DNA of 64,000 nucleotides from Cyanobium sp. AMD-g (GCF_024346395.1 NZ_JAGQCW010000001.1:186001-250000); one strand, 5' to 3'; shown: positions 1 through 8,587, counted from the stretch's first letter. Notes: generated by a model not told the origin, from the letters alone. Numbers and translations: made by a program.

Positions 1-566
1 TCGCGGCCGCACAGCAGCCGGCGCAGTTCCGGCCGCAGGTCCTCCCGCAGCTGGGCATCGAGGTTGCTCATCGGCTCATCGAGCAGCACGATCCGTGGTT
101 GGCGCAGCAACGCCCGGGCCAGGGCCACCCGCTGGCGCTGGCCGCCGGAGAGCTGGGCGGGCCGCCGCAGGCGCAGTTCGCCCAGTTGGAGCAGTTCAAG
201 GGTGGCATCGATGCGCCGCTGGCGCTCGCGGTGGGCCATGCCGCGCACCTTCAGGCCCAGGTCGAGGTTGCCCTCCACACTCAGGTGGGGGTAGAGGGCA
301 TAGCTCTGGAACACCATCGCCACCTGCCGTTCACCCGGGCTTCGGCCGCTGAGATCCACCCCGTCCAGCAACACCTGTCCGCCGCTGGCCGGATCCAGGC
401 CGGCCACCAGGCGCAGGGTGGTGGATTTGCCGCAGCCGCTGGGTCCGAGAAGGGCGACGCATTCGCCGGGGGCGACCTGCAGGTCGAGGCGATCCAGCAG
501 GCACCGACCGCCCACCTCCCGGCCCAGCTGCCGCAGTTCCAGACCGGCGTCGGAGCGGGAGCTCAT
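1..566 (-). CDS. Sugar/solute ABC transporter ATP-binding protein (partial, 3' end off window)
   Basis: Nucleotide-binding subunit that would power the two permeases encoded just upstream on the same strand. The 188 visible codons contain Walker [10 protein letters not shown] near residues 42-50, a Q-loop VFQSYALYPH, the signature LSGGQRQR and Walker B IVLLDEPMSNLD, the arrangement of MalK/UgpC (CUT1) ATPases. The ATG at 566 overlaps the preceding permease stop as ATGA, so translation is probably coupled. The window edge removes the end of the ATPase domain and the usual C-terminal regulatory TOBE domain. In cyanobacteria this four-gene set often resembles the glucosylglycerol/sucrose/trehalose system (Ggt), but the substrate cannot be read from sequence here. 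Confidence 0.93.
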   Translation of the reverse strand, partial: MSSRSDAGLELRQLGREVGGRCLLDRLDLQVAPGECVALLGPSGCGKSTTLRLVAGLDPASGGQVLLDGVDLSGRSPGERQVAMVFQSYALYPHLSVEGNLDLGLKVRGMAHRERQRRIDATLELLQLGELRLRRPAQLSGGQRQRVALARALLRQPRIVLLDEPMSNLDAQLREDLRPELRRLLCGR

Positions 567-1357
567 CCCTTCACCGCCCCGCGGGTGAGTCCCGAGACGA
601 TCGACCTCTGGGCCAGCAACACCAGCAGCAGCAGGGGCAGGCTGCCCAGAACGGTGGCAGCGGCGAAGGCTCCGTAGGGGATGGTGAACACCGAGCCGCC
701 CCCGATCCGGGCAATGGCGATCGGCAGGGTGAGCAGATCACTGCGGCTGATCCAGGTGAGGGCGATGGCGTACTCGTTCCAGCTGGCCAGGAACACCAGG
801 ATGGCGGTACTGGCCAGGGCCGGCCCCAGCAGGGGCAACAGCACGAAGCGGAGCCGTTGCCCCAGCCCCAGCCCCTCGAGTCGCGCCGCATCCTCCAGCT
901 CTCCGGGAAGGTCGGCGAAGGCGGCCCGCAGCAGCAGAACCGCCAGGGGCAGCGACAGGGCTGTGTACGGCAGGCTGAGGGCGAGCAGGTTGTTGGCCAG
1001 GCCGAAGCTGCGGGCGATCTCCAGCAGCGCCAGAAACAGCAGCACGGTGGGGAACATGGCCGCCGCCACCAGGGCCAGGCCCACCCCCCAGCGCAAGGGG
1101 CCGCGTTCTTTGTGCAAGCCGTAGGCGCAGGGCACCGCCAGCAGCAGGGTGAGCAGGGTGGTGGCCAGTCCCACCAGGGTGCTGTTGGCCAGGTACCGCC
1201 AGAAGGGGGGGTCTCCGGAGAGCACCAGTTGGTAGTTGGCCAGCGTCCAGCGGTTGCCTTCGAGCAGCGGCGCCACCAGGGCCTCCGGGCGCAGCAGGGA
1301 GGTGCGCAGCTGCCAGAGCAGGGGACCCAGGCTCCAGAGCAGTACGAGCAGCCTCAT
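563..1357 (-). CDS. ABC transporter permease, MalG/UgpE type
   Basis: Inner-membrane permease of 264 residues, a little short for the MalG family. It has about six hydrophobic segments and the cytoplasmic EAA loop (EDAARLEGLG followed by a Leu/Pro-rich helix) that docks on the ATPase. It forms a heterodimer with the permease encoded immediately upstream, whose stop overlaps this start by four bases. The end likewise overlaps the ATPase start. Substrate is inferred only from CUT1 family membership: a sugar, polyol or compatible solute such as glucosylglycerol. Confidence 0.9.
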   Translation of the reverse strand: MRLLVLLWSLGPLLWQLRTSLLRPEALVAPLLEGNRWTLANYQLVLSGDPPFWRYLANSTLVGLATTLLTLLLAVPCAYGLHKERGPLRWGVGLALVAAAMFPTVLLFLALLEIARSFGLANNLLALSLPYTALSLPLAVLLLRAAFADLPGELEDAARLEGLGLGQRLRFVLLPLLGPALASTAILVFLASWNEYAIALTWISRSDLLTLPIAIARIGGGSVFTIPYGAFAAATVLGSLPLLLLVLLAQRSIVSGLTRGAVKG

Positions 1358-2241
1358 GCCGCCCGCTCCGTGGTGCGCTCCAGGCCGTGGCGCCGCAGCA
1401 GCAGCCAGCCGCCACCCAGGGACACCAGCAACAGCAGGAAGGTGGCGAGCATGACGGTGCTGGCGTAGCCGAAATCAAGGAACCGCATCGCATTGAGATA
1501 GGCATAGAGGGCCAGGCTCTCGGTGCTGCCGGCCGGCCCCCCGCCTGTGAGCACCTGGATCAGGTCGAAGACACCGAGGGCCTGGGCGAGCCGGAACAGC
1601 AGCGCCAGGCTGAGGTAGGGCACCAGCAGGGGCAGGGTGAGGCGGCGCAGGATCTGGAGGCGGCTGGCCCCCTCCAGGCGCAGGGCTTCCTCCAGATCCG
1701 CCGGAATGGTCTGCAGTCCCGCCAGCAGCAGCAGGGCCACGAACGGCATCGTCTTCCAGACATCCGCCAGCACCACGAAGAACCAGGTGGTGGACGGGGT
1801 GGAGAGGAAGCCGTAGCTGCTGCCGCCCACGGAGCGGATGGCAGCGTTGAGCGGACCGTGGGGATCGTTGAAGATCCAGCGCCAGCCCAGGGCCATCACC
1901 GTGGTGGGCAGGGCCCAGGGCAGCAGGGTCAGGGCCCGCAGAGCTCCCCGACCCCGCAGGGGGCGGTGCAGCAGCAGGGCGAGGGCGAGGCCCCCCAGCA
2001 GTTCCAGGGCCACCGAGCAGAGGGCGAAGCGCAGGGTCTGGCCCGCATCCGTCCAGAACCGGGCGTCTTCGAGCAGCCGCCGCCAGTTGGCGCCACCATT
2101 CGGAACGGGCACGAGGCCGGTGAGCACCGAGCTGGCCTGCAGGCTCAGCCAGCCGTAGCGCAGCAGGGGGTAGAGGAACACCGCCGCCAGCAGCAGCAAG
2201 GCCGGCAGCATCAACAGCAGGGTGACCGTGCGGGATTTCAT
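1354..2241 (-). CDS. ABC transporter permease, MalF/UgpA type
   Basis: Inner-membrane permease of 295 residues with an N-terminal hydrophobic helix (LLLMLPALLLLAAVFLYPLL) and about six membrane spans. The EAA loop is visible as EEALRLEGAS. This is the UgpA/MalF-like partner of the downstream MalG-like permease. Start and stop both sit in four-base overlaps with neighbouring genes, so the transporter reads as one translationally coupled operon in the order binding protein, permease, permease, ATPase. Confidence 0.9.
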   Translation of the reverse strand: MKSRTVTLLLMLPALLLLAAVFLYPLLRYGWLSLQASSVLTGLVPVPNGGANWRRLLEDARFWTDAGQTLRFALCSVALELLGGLALALLLHRPLRGRGALRALTLLPWALPTTVMALGWRWIFNDPHGPLNAAIRSVGGSSYGFLSTPSTTWFFVVLADVWKTMPFVALLLLAGLQTIPADLEEALRLEGASRLQILRRLTLPLLVPYLSLALLFRLAQALGVFDLIQVLTGGGPAGSTESLALYAYLNAMRFLDFGYASTVMLATFLLLLVSLGGGWLLLRRHGLERTTERAA

Positions 2242-3563
2242 GGGTCTGCCGATCCATTCCCCGGGGGACCGGCCAGGGAGCGCAGCACCTGCAGGCTCTG
2301 GCGCTGGGCGGTGGCCATGGTCTGGTCGGGCCCTGCCTGGCCGGTGAGCATGCCGTTCACCTGTCGGGCCAGCAGGTCGCTGAGCTGGGCATAGGCCGGC
2401 GTGGGCGGCCGCAGCTGGGGATGTTGCAGGGCCTGCCGCTGCACCGCCAGCAGCGGCGCGCGGCGCTGCAGGTCCGGGTCGTCATAGAGCCGGCTCCAGG
2501 TGGGGGCATAGCCCTGCTCAAGGGCCAGCTGGCGCTGCACCTCCGGGCTGGTGAGCCAGCGGATCACCGCCACCGCCTCCTCAGGATGGGGGCTGCCCTT
2601 GATCAGGGACAGCCCCCAGGTGCCCAGGGTGCCCCCTCCCTGCTCCCCCGGGGCGCCCACCATCGCGGTGACGCCCACCTTGCCTTTCACCGGCCCGTCG
2701 CCCTTCTCGATCTCCCGCCAGGCGTAGGGCCAGTTGCGCAGAAAGGCGGCCTCACCGGCGGCAAAGGACTGCAGGGCATCGTTCTCGGCGTAATTGGCCA
2801 CCGCCCTGGGGCTCACCCCATCGCGCAGCAGGCCATCCAGCCAGGCGGTGGCCGCCACGGCCTGCGGTGTGTCCAGCTCGGTGCGTTCGGTGGCGTCATC
2901 CCACCAGCGGGCGCCGAAGCCCTGCAGCATCTCCACCATCACGCAGCTCAGCCCCTCGTACTGGCGCCCCTGCCAGAGGTAGCCCCAGCGCACCCTGCCG
3001 CGGCGCTGCAGGTCGCGGGAGATGGCCACCAACTCCGCCGTGTCCCGGGGCGGGCGTGGCATCAGATCGGTGCGCCAGTAAAGCAGGCCCGTGTCGCCGG
3101 TGAGGGGCATGCGCCAGAGGTGCTCGCCCAGGCCATTGCCCAGGCGGGCGCCGGGCTCCATGGCCGCCAGCACCTCCGGGCCGAACCAGCGCTCCAACGG
3201 CACGAACCAGCCAGCGGCCACGTACTTCGGCAGCCAGCTGACATCCACCAACAGCAGATCGAACGGGGCCTCCCCCAGCAGCAGGCTGCTGATGGCCAGA
3301 TCGGAGATGGTCTCGGTGTCCAGGGGGCCACGAATCACCTCCACCGCCACACCGGCGCCGCTGGTGTTGAAGCGCGCCACAGGGCCCGCCACCGCATCGG
3401 CCAGGGGGGCGGGCATCAGCACCCGGATCGGCACCGGCTCCGCCGCGACCGTCTGCACTGACCTCTGGCCGCTGGCGGAGAGCAGCACCAGCAGCAGAAC
3501 CGCCAGCAGACCCACAACGGCGGGCTGCCGCCGCAGGCTGGAGAAAGTGGGGCGGGCCGCCAT
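2238..3563 (-). CDS. ABC transporter solute-binding protein (family 1)
   Basis: Periplasmic ligand-binding component of 441 residues and first gene of the transporter operon. Residues about 15-30 form a hydrophobic signal or anchor segment. I see no lipobox cysteine, so it is either cleaved and soluble or held by an uncleaved N-terminal helix. The body has hallmarks of family 1 carbohydrate-binding proteins: DLLLVDVSWLPKYVAAGW, a GDTGLLYWRTDL segment, and a C-terminal region with SPEVQRQLALEQGYAPT. It starts 58 bp downstream of the htpG stop on the same strand. A GgtB-like compatible-solute role is plausible but not demonstrated. Confidence 0.88.
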   Translation of the reverse strand: MAARPTFSSLRRQPAVVGLLAVLLLVLLSASGQRSVQTVAAEPVPIRVLMPAPLADAVAGPVARFNTSGAGVAVEVIRGPLDTETISDLAISSLLLGEAPFDLLLVDVSWLPKYVAAGWFVPLERWFGPEVLAAMEPGARLGNGLGEHLWRMPLTGDTGLLYWRTDLMPRPPRDTAELVAISRDLQRRGRVRWGYLWQGRQYEGLSCVMVEMLQGFGARWWDDATERTELDTPQAVAATAWLDGLLRDGVSPRAVANYAENDALQSFAAGEAAFLRNWPYAWREIEKGDGPVKGKVGVTAMVGAPGEQGGGTLGTWGLSLIKGSPHPEEAVAVIRWLTSPEVQRQLALEQGYAPTWSRLYDDPDLQRRAPLLAVQRQALQHPQLRPPTPAYAQLSDLLARQVNGMLTGQAGPDQTMATAQRQSLQVLRSLAGPPGNGSADP

Positions 3564-3621
3564 GGGCCAACGTTACGCGGCCTGTTCAGACCCCCGGCAG
3601 TCGCCCTTGACGCCGCTGGGC

Positions 3622-5544
3622 TCAGAGGCCCCGCTGCATCAGCTGGCCCATCAGGTCGGAACTGCGTTGCTGGAAGCCGGCCAGTTGGTTCGGCTCCAGA
3701 CCCCCCACGGCTAACCGGGCCATTTCATAGATGTGGCGGCTGAGATCCTCCGCCAGTTTCCGACTGGGGGAGGTGGTGTCGGAGCCGGTGATGACAGCAC
3801 CGGAGGAGAGCTTCAGCAGACCTTCCACCAGGGGATGGCGACGGTTGACCAGCAGCACATGGTGGTCGGGCAGGCCCGGCAGCCGCTGCTCCATCAGGGC
3901 TCCCATGTCGTTGAGACGGCGCATCTGCTCCGGGAGCAGGATCAGGGCAGCCGGTGAGCCTTCCCCCTTCAGCGACTGCACCTGGATGGTGATCCTGTTG
4001 TCGTCGAGGGCGGCCTTGAAAAGGTCACGGAGCTTCTCACCGCTGTCCTTGCCGTCGGCATCGGCCAGCTCGCTTTCGGGCTCATGCAGGCTGGCGTCGA
4101 GCTCCGCATCCACCCGCTGGAAGCGCAGGTCGCCGTGGCGGGCTTCCAGCCAGGGGATGAACTGGGAATCGATCAGGGTGTCGGCCAGCAGCACCTCCGC
4201 CCCCTGCCCCTTCCACAGGGCCAGGGCCCCGGCCTGGCCGGCCTCATCGGTGCAGTACAGGATCCGATCGGTGTTGTCGCCGCTCAGGCGGCCCCGGTAA
4301 CCGGCCAGGGTGGTGTAGGTGCGGCCATCGGTGGCGACCGGGTCGAGACCGGTGGCCTGCTCGTCGTCCTCAGCCGGTTCGGCCGCTGCCGCGGTGGTGC
4401 CGTAGAGGATCAGATCCGCCACCTGCTCAGCGAATTTCTCATCCTCCATGGCGCCGATCTTGATGAAGGGGGCCAGCGAATCCCAGATCTCCGCGTAGCG
4501 GGCCGGTTCGTCGCGGTGCAGCTCCTTGAGCCGGTCGCCCACCTTCTTGGCCACGAAGCCACCGATGGAGCGCACCCGGCGGTCGGTCTGCAGGGCGCTG
4601 CGGCTCACGTTGAGGGGGATGTCGGGGGAATCGATCACGCCGCGCAGGGGGAGCAGGTAGCGGGGAACGACCTCCTTGATCGAATCGCTGACGAACACCT
4701 GGTTGCAGTAGAGGCGGATCTCGCCCTTCTCCCAGTCGGCCCTCCCGGTGATCCTGGGGAAATAAAGAATGCCCTGCAGGTTGTAGGGATAGTCGGTGTT
4801 GAGGTGCACCCAGAGCAGGGGATCCCCCTGAAACGGGTACAGATAGCGGTAGAGGGCGATGTAATCGTCGTCGCTGAGGTCACGGGGGCTCTGGCGCCAG
4901 GGTGCCTCCCGCTTGTTGACCGTATCGCCATCGAGCTGCACCGCCACCGGCAGGAAGTCGCAGTAGGTGGTGATCAGGGTGCGAATCCTGGAGGGCTCGA
5001 TGTACTCCAGCTCCTCCTCCATCAGGTGCAGGATCACATCTGTGCCGGGTTCGGAGCGCTCGGCAGCCTCGAGGCTGAAGTTGGGGGAGCCATCGCAGCT
5101 CCAGCGCACCGCCTCGGCATCCGGCCTGGCGCTCAGGCTGACCAGCTCCACCCGGGAGGCCACCATGAAACTGGAGTAGAAGCCCAGGCCGAAGTGGCCG
5201 ATGATGGCGTCGCTCTCGCTCTTGTACTTCTCGAGGAAGTCCTCGGCGCTGGAGAAGGCCACCTGGTTGATGTAGCGCTTCACCTCATCGGCGGTCATGC
5301 CGATGCCGTTGTCGCTGATCGTGAGGGTCTTTGCTTCCCGGTCGATACGGATGGCGATGAACCCTTCGGTGCCTTCGCTGCAATCGCCGGCCATGGCGGC
5401 CATGCGGCGCTTGCTGATCGCATCCACCCCATTGCTCACCAGCTCCCGCAGGAACACCTCATGGCCGGAATAGACGGCCTTCTTGATGATCGGGAAGATG
5501 TTCTCGGTGTGGATCTGAATCTGGCCCTGTTCCAGCACCGTCAT
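3622..5544 (-). CDS. htpG: Molecular chaperone HtpG (Hsp90)
   Basis: Cytosolic ATP-dependent chaperone of 640 residues, full length for bacterial Hsp90. The GHKL ATPase domain shows the catalytic-Glu helix FLRELVSNGVDAISK, the TISDNGIGM motif and GHFGLGFYSSFMVA. A middle-domain segment PLNVSRSALQTDR follows. The C-terminal dimerisation domain is acidic and Glu-rich near residues 490-515. The SNGVDAIS version of the N-terminal motif matches my recollection of cyanobacterial HtpG. No CIRCE-type inverted repeat is visible upstream, so any heat control must use another route. Confidence 0.97.
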   Translation of the reverse strand: MTVLEQGQIQIHTENIFPIIKKAVYSGHEVFLRELVSNGVDAISKRRMAAMAGDCSEGTEGFIAIRIDREAKTLTISDNGIGMTADEVKRYINQVAFSSAEDFLEKYKSESDAIIGHFGLGFYSSFMVASRVELVSLSARPDAEAVRWSCDGSPNFSLEAAERSEPGTDVILHLMEEELEYIEPSRIRTLITTYCDFLPVAVQLDGDTVNKREAPWRQSPRDLSDDDYIALYRYLYPFQGDPLLWVHLNTDYPYNLQGILYFPRITGRADWEKGEIRLYCNQVFVSDSIKEVVPRYLLPLRGVIDSPDIPLNVSRSALQTDRRVRSIGGFVAKKVGDRLKELHRDEPARYAEIWDSLAPFIKIGAMEDEKFAEQVADLILYGTTAAAAEPAEDDEQATGLDPVATDGRTYTTLAGYRGRLSGDNTDRILYCTDEAGQAGALALWKGQGAEVLLADTLIDSQFIPWLEARHGDLRFQRVDAELDASLHEPESELADADGKDSGEKLRDLFKAALDDNRITIQVQSLKGEGSPAALILLPEQMRRLNDMGALMEQRLPGLPDHHVLLVNRRHPLVEGLLKLSSGAVITGSDTTSPSRKLAEDLSRHIYEMARLAVGGLEPNQLAGFQQRSSDLMGQLMQRGL

Positions 5545-5631
5545 GGCGAATCAGAAGAATCGCCCTGAACCTAGGTGGCGCCGCCACGGCCCTCAAGGCC
5601 GGCGAGGGTGGGGTCTCCGAACCCCTGTCCG

Positions 5632-5859
5632 TCAAAGACCGGGCTTCTGCAGGTCGGGGCGCTCCTCGGGCAGGATCGCCCCCGCCACCGGGCACACCTG
5701 CAGGCAGATGCCGCAGTCGATGCAGGTGTCGAAATCGATCCAGTAGAAGGCCGTGCCCTTGCTGTTCGCCCCTGCGCCGGGGTGGATGCAGGCCACCGGG
5801 CAGGCATCGACGCAGTCGGCCACGCCCTCACAGACGTTGGTGACGATCGAATGGGCCAT
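5632..5859 (-). CDS. Bacterial-type ferredoxin with two cysteine clusters (75 aa)
   Basis: Small soluble electron carrier. Cysteines lie at 10, 16, 20 and 24 in the first half. In the second half C46-x2-C49-x2-C52-x3-C56-Pro is a classic 4Fe-4S motif. The first cluster has unusual C-x5-C-x3-C-Pro spacing, so it may hold a 3Fe-4S or a variant 4Fe-4S centre as in 7Fe ferredoxins. It is not PsaC: it lacks the second standard CxxCxxCxxxCP motif and is 75 rather than 81 residues long. It sits between hisZ and htpG on the same strand. Its redox partner is unknown. Confidence 0.9.
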   Translation of the reverse strand: MAHSIVTNVCEGVADCVDACPVACIHPGAGANSKGTAFYWIDFDTCIDCGICLQVCPVAGAILPEERPDLQKPGL

Positions 5860-5886
5860 CGACGCGACGGAGAGGGCGGGCGGATC

Positions 5887-7077
5887 CTAGGCAGCCAGCC
5901 ACACGGCACCGCGGCAGCCCCGTTCCTCCGCCAGCTGGTCTGCCGCCGCCTGGTCGGCGCAGGGCCGCGTGCAGAGTTCGGCGGCTTCCCCCTCCCGGTG
6001 CAGATCTGTCATGCGGATGAGGGCCTGCCCAAGGCCGGCGGCGGTGGCGCAGGCCACCAGCCAGGGTCCCGGGGTCTGGGCCTCGGCCGCCGCACGGGCA
6101 CCCTCCGATTCGAGCAGGTCGCGGATGGCTTCCACATCGAAGCCGAAGCCGGTGCCGGCCGCCTCTGAGCTGCCAGAGCAGAAGCGACCCACCAGGGCGT
6201 CGTAGCGACCGCCGCTGGCGATGGCCACCGGAGCATCGGCCCCATGGCAGACGAGCTTGAACACCAGGCCGTCGTACAGATCGAAGTGGGGCTGGAAGGT
6301 GGGATCCAGCTGCACCCGCACACCGAGGGCGGCGGCCGGGGCCGTGATGCTGGCCAGGGTGGCGGCGAGAGACTCCAGCAACGGCACGGGGCCGAGCCAT
6401 TGCTCCAGCTGATAGAGCACCCGCACCGGCTCGCCCCGCAACCCGATCAAGGCCATCAGCCGCTGGCGCTGGCTGTCCGGCAGGGAGAGGGCGGCGAGGG
6501 CCAGGGGGTCGAAATCGGTGAGGGCATGGCGCGCCACGGAGCGCTGCTCCTCCGGCACCTGGCTCAACAGGGCGCTGAGCAGTCCGTGGTGCCCCACCAG
6601 CAGGGTGGGCTGGTGCCGGGGCGGCAGCCCCAGGCTGGCCACGGCCGCCAGCAGCAGGTGCAGCAGTTCAGCGTCGGCGGCGGGGGAGGGTTCCCCAAGC
6701 AGCTCCACGCCACTCTGCAGCTGCTCGCTGATGCGCTGGCCGCCGCCATCACCGGTGAAGCTGCGGAAGGTGGTGCCACTGGCCCAGAGCCGCAGGGGCC
6801 GGGGCCGGCCCAGCATCCGGGTGCTGGCGGCGCGGGCGATCGGAGCGGTGAGTTCCGGCCGCAGCCCGAGGGGCTCATCGGCCACCAGCCGCACCAACTC
6901 CCGTTCGGCGATGGCGCCACCGGCCTCCAGGGTGTCGAGCCGCTCGATGGTGGGGGGCGCCACCTCCTGGTAGCCCCAGAGGCGGTACACGTTGGCCAGC
7001 AGATCGCACAGGCGCCGGTTGCTGTCCACCTGACCCGGGTTCAGGTCCCGCGCGCCGGCGGCAGGTTGGAGGGCCAT
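5887..7077 (-). CDS. hisZ: ATP phosphoribosyltransferase regulatory subunit HisZ
   Basis: Paralogue of the histidyl-tRNA synthetase catalytic core that partners the short-form HisG in the first step of histidine biosynthesis. The synthetase-like motifs are visible: GYQEVAPPTIERLDTL, LGLRPELTAPIARAAS and FRSFTGDGGGQ. There is no anticodon-binding domain, as expected for HisZ. I chose the ATG at 7077 (MALQPAAGARDLNP) because the upstream in-frame extension is Pro-rich and shows no conservation with the family; this gives 396 residues. HisG is not in the window. Confidence 0.93.
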   Translation of the reverse strand: MALQPAAGARDLNPGQVDSNRRLCDLLANVYRLWGYQEVAPPTIERLDTLEAGGAIAERELVRLVADEPLGLRPELTAPIARAASTRMLGRPRPLRLWASGTTFRSFTGDGGGQRISEQLQSGVELLGEPSPAADAELLHLLLAAVASLGLPPRHQPTLLVGHHGLLSALLSQVPEEQRSVARHALTDFDPLALAALSLPDSQRQRLMALIGLRGEPVRVLYQLEQWLGPVPLLESLAATLASITAPAAALGVRVQLDPTFQPHFDLYDGLVFKLVCHGADAPVAIASGGRYDALVGRFCSGSSEAAGTGFGFDVEAIRDLLESEGARAAAEAQTPGPWLVACATAAGLGQALIRMTDLHREGEAAELCTRPCADQAAADQLAEERGCRGAVWLAA

Positions 7078-7114
7078 GGAGGACGGGGGTCGGGCGGGGG
7101 TGGGGGGTCGGATC

Positions 7115-7999
7115 CTATGGAGCGGTGGCGTCCAGTTCGGGGGCCCCGAAGCTGGCACCGCTGAGTGGACGGCACTGGGCCAGCCCTTCGATCAGGGGCT
7201 GGCGCAGGGCGGGGGTGCAGGCGATCACCCGGCCGTCGCCCAGGTCGAGGCGGCCGCCGTCGTAGGCGCAGACCTGCCCACCGGCCTCCTCCACCAGCAC
7301 CACGCCAGCCACCAGGTCCCAGGGGGACAGGCCCCGTTCCCAGTAACCATCGACCCGGCCGGCGGCGACGAAAGCCAGATCCACGGCGGCAGCCCCGGCC
7401 CGCCGCACCCCATGGCTGCGGTGGGTGAACCAGGCGAACTCGGCGTAGTTGTTGTCGAGGCGGTGAACCCTGTCGTAGGAGAAACCGGTGACGAGCAGGG
7501 CATCCGCCAGGGCGCCGCAGTCGCTCACCTGCAGCCGGCGTTGGTTGCACCAGGCGCCCCGGCCCGGGGCGGCCCAGTAATGCTCCTCAAGCACCGGCAC
7601 CTCCAGGGCACCGAGCAACGGCAGCCCCTGCCAGCTGAGCCCCACGGAGGTGCCGAAGAACGGATAGCCGTGGGCGTAGTTGGTGGTGCCATCGAGGGGG
7701 TCGACGCACCACAGCAGGTCGCCCTGGCCAGCAAGTTGGCCACTTTCCTCGGCCAGCACGGCCACGGTGGGGCTGCCGGCCGCCAGGACCGCCAGCACGG
7801 CGGCTTCGGCCGCCAGGTCGGCTTCGGTGACCAGATTGCCCGCCATGCCCTTCTCCTTCACTTGCTCCAGCCGGCCGAAATGGCGCCGAAGCTCGCGGCC
7901 CCCGGCCTCAGCGGCTTCGCGGGCCACCAGCAGCAACCGCTCCAGTTCGGCGGCATCCAGGCCTGAGCCCACCAGGGCCCGTTGACAGAGGGAGGTCAT
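7115..7999 (-). CDS. Inositol monophosphatase family protein
   Basis: Mg2+-dependent, Li+-sensitive-type phosphatase of 294 residues. The metal-binding motifs are present: VLAEESG (first Glu), WCVDPLDGTTNYAHGYPFF (Asp pair and DGT) and the C-terminal SPWDLVAGVVLVEEAGG. The family includes inositol-1-phosphatase, histidinol-phosphatase and fructose-bisphosphatase-like enzymes. Placement just upstream of hisZ in the same orientation makes histidinol-phosphatase worth considering but does not prove it. Its ATG overlaps the upstream ferredoxin stop by four bases, so the two are probably co-translated. Confidence 0.9.
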   Translation of the reverse strand: MTSLCQRALVGSGLDAAELERLLLVAREAAEAGGRELRRHFGRLEQVKEKGMAGNLVTEADLAAEAAVLAVLAAGSPTVAVLAEESGQLAGQGDLLWCVDPLDGTTNYAHGYPFFGTSVGLSWQGLPLLGALEVPVLEEHYWAAPGRGAWCNQRRLQVSDCGALADALLVTGFSYDRVHRLDNNYAEFAWFTHRSHGVRRAGAAAVDLAFVAAGRVDGYWERGLSPWDLVAGVVLVEEAGGQVCAYDGGRLDLGDGRVIACTPALRQPLIEGLAQCRPLSGASFGAPELDATAP

Positions 8000-8364
8000 T
8001 CGTCGTCCAGGGGCAGACCGGGACGCACCAGTCCGCGGCCGAAGAAGCGGCCGAACTGGCGGTCGTAGACCTCATCTTCATCCTGGGTCTCCACCTCCAG
8101 CGGACCGGTGGCCCGGGCGACGCAGAGCAGGCCGTAGCCCTGCTGGCGCAGCTCCTTGGAGAGGCCGAGGGCCTCCCGCTGATCGATGCTTCCCTCCAGC
8201 ACCCGCACGGCGCAGGCGGTGCAACAGCCGTTGCGGCAGCTGAAGGGCAGCGGCTCGCCCTGGGCTTCGAAGCTGCGCAGGATGTACTCCCCCTCCGGCA
8301 CATCGAGACGGATGACGCGGTTGTTCTGTCGCCAGTGGACCGTGATCGGGTAGGTGCGGGGCAT
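7996..8364 (-). CDS. Plant-type 2Fe-2S ferredoxin with C-terminal extension (FdC2-like)
   Basis: Electron-transfer protein of 122 residues. The 2Fe-2S ligands are CRNGCCTAC plus a downstream cysteine in GLLCVARATG. An ordinary photosynthetic ferredoxin would end soon after that cysteine; here an extra tail follows, with QDEDEVYDRQFGRFFGRG and an acidic end. That tail resembles the conserved extension I recall from plant FdC2 and cyanobacterial relatives, which differ from photosynthetic ferredoxin in redox behaviour. It is the first gene of the set with the phosphatase and hisZ. The physiological partner is unknown. Confidence 0.88.
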   Translation of the reverse strand: MPRTYPITVHWRQNNRVIRLDVPEGEYILRSFEAQGEPLPFSCRNGCCTACAVRVLEGSIDQREALGLSKELRQQGYGLLCVARATGPLEVETQDEDEVYDRQFGRFFGRGLVRPGLPLDDE

Positions 8365-8420
8365 GGGGACCTGGGCGGAAGGGACGGTGCCGGTGGGGCG
8401 GGAAGGCGAGGTGCAGCCCC

Positions 8421-8429
8421 TGCTACATT
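8421..8429 (+). promoter_or_regulatory. Candidate extended -10 promoter for tRNA-Ser
   Basis: TGCTACATT matches an extended -10 element (TGnTAnnnT) and ends 23 bp before the mature tRNA start. No convincing -35 box is seen upstream, consistent with an extended -10 promoter. Confidence 0.4.
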
Positions 8430-8452
8430 GACATCTGCCCCATTTCGCCCCT

Positions 8453-8539
8453 GGAGAGGTGGCCGAGTGGTCGAAGGCGCAGCACTGGAAATGCTGTATA
8501 GGGGCAACTCTATCGAGGGTTCGAATCCCTCCCTCTCCG
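8453..8539 (+). tRNA. tRNA-Ser(GGA)
   Basis: An 87-nt class II tRNA. The acceptor stem GGAGAGG pairs with CCTCTCC, followed by discriminator G. The anticodon loop CTGGAAA (anticodon GGA at 8487-8489) is closed by CAGCA/TGCTG. A long variable arm (ATAG...CTAT) and the T-arm GAGGG-TTCGAAT-CCCTC are clear. The 3' CCA is not encoded. It reads UCC and UCU codons. It lies alone between two reverse-strand operons. Confidence 0.97.
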
Positions 8540-8548
8540 TTATCTGAG

Positions 8549-8574
8549 TCGGCCCACCGGGCCGGCTTTTTTTT
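8549..8574 (+). terminator. Rho-independent terminator of tRNA-Ser
   Basis: CGGCCC-ACC-GGGCCG hairpin (8550-8564), then GC and a run of eight T. It starts 10 bp after the tRNA. Confidence 0.88.
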
Positions 8575-8587
8575 CGTTCGCCGCTAA

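Noticed and set aside
5632-5859. PsaC of photosystem I
   Set aside because: 75 residues with C-x5-C-x3-C spacing in the first half; PsaC has two standard CxxCxxCxxxCP motifs and 81 residues.
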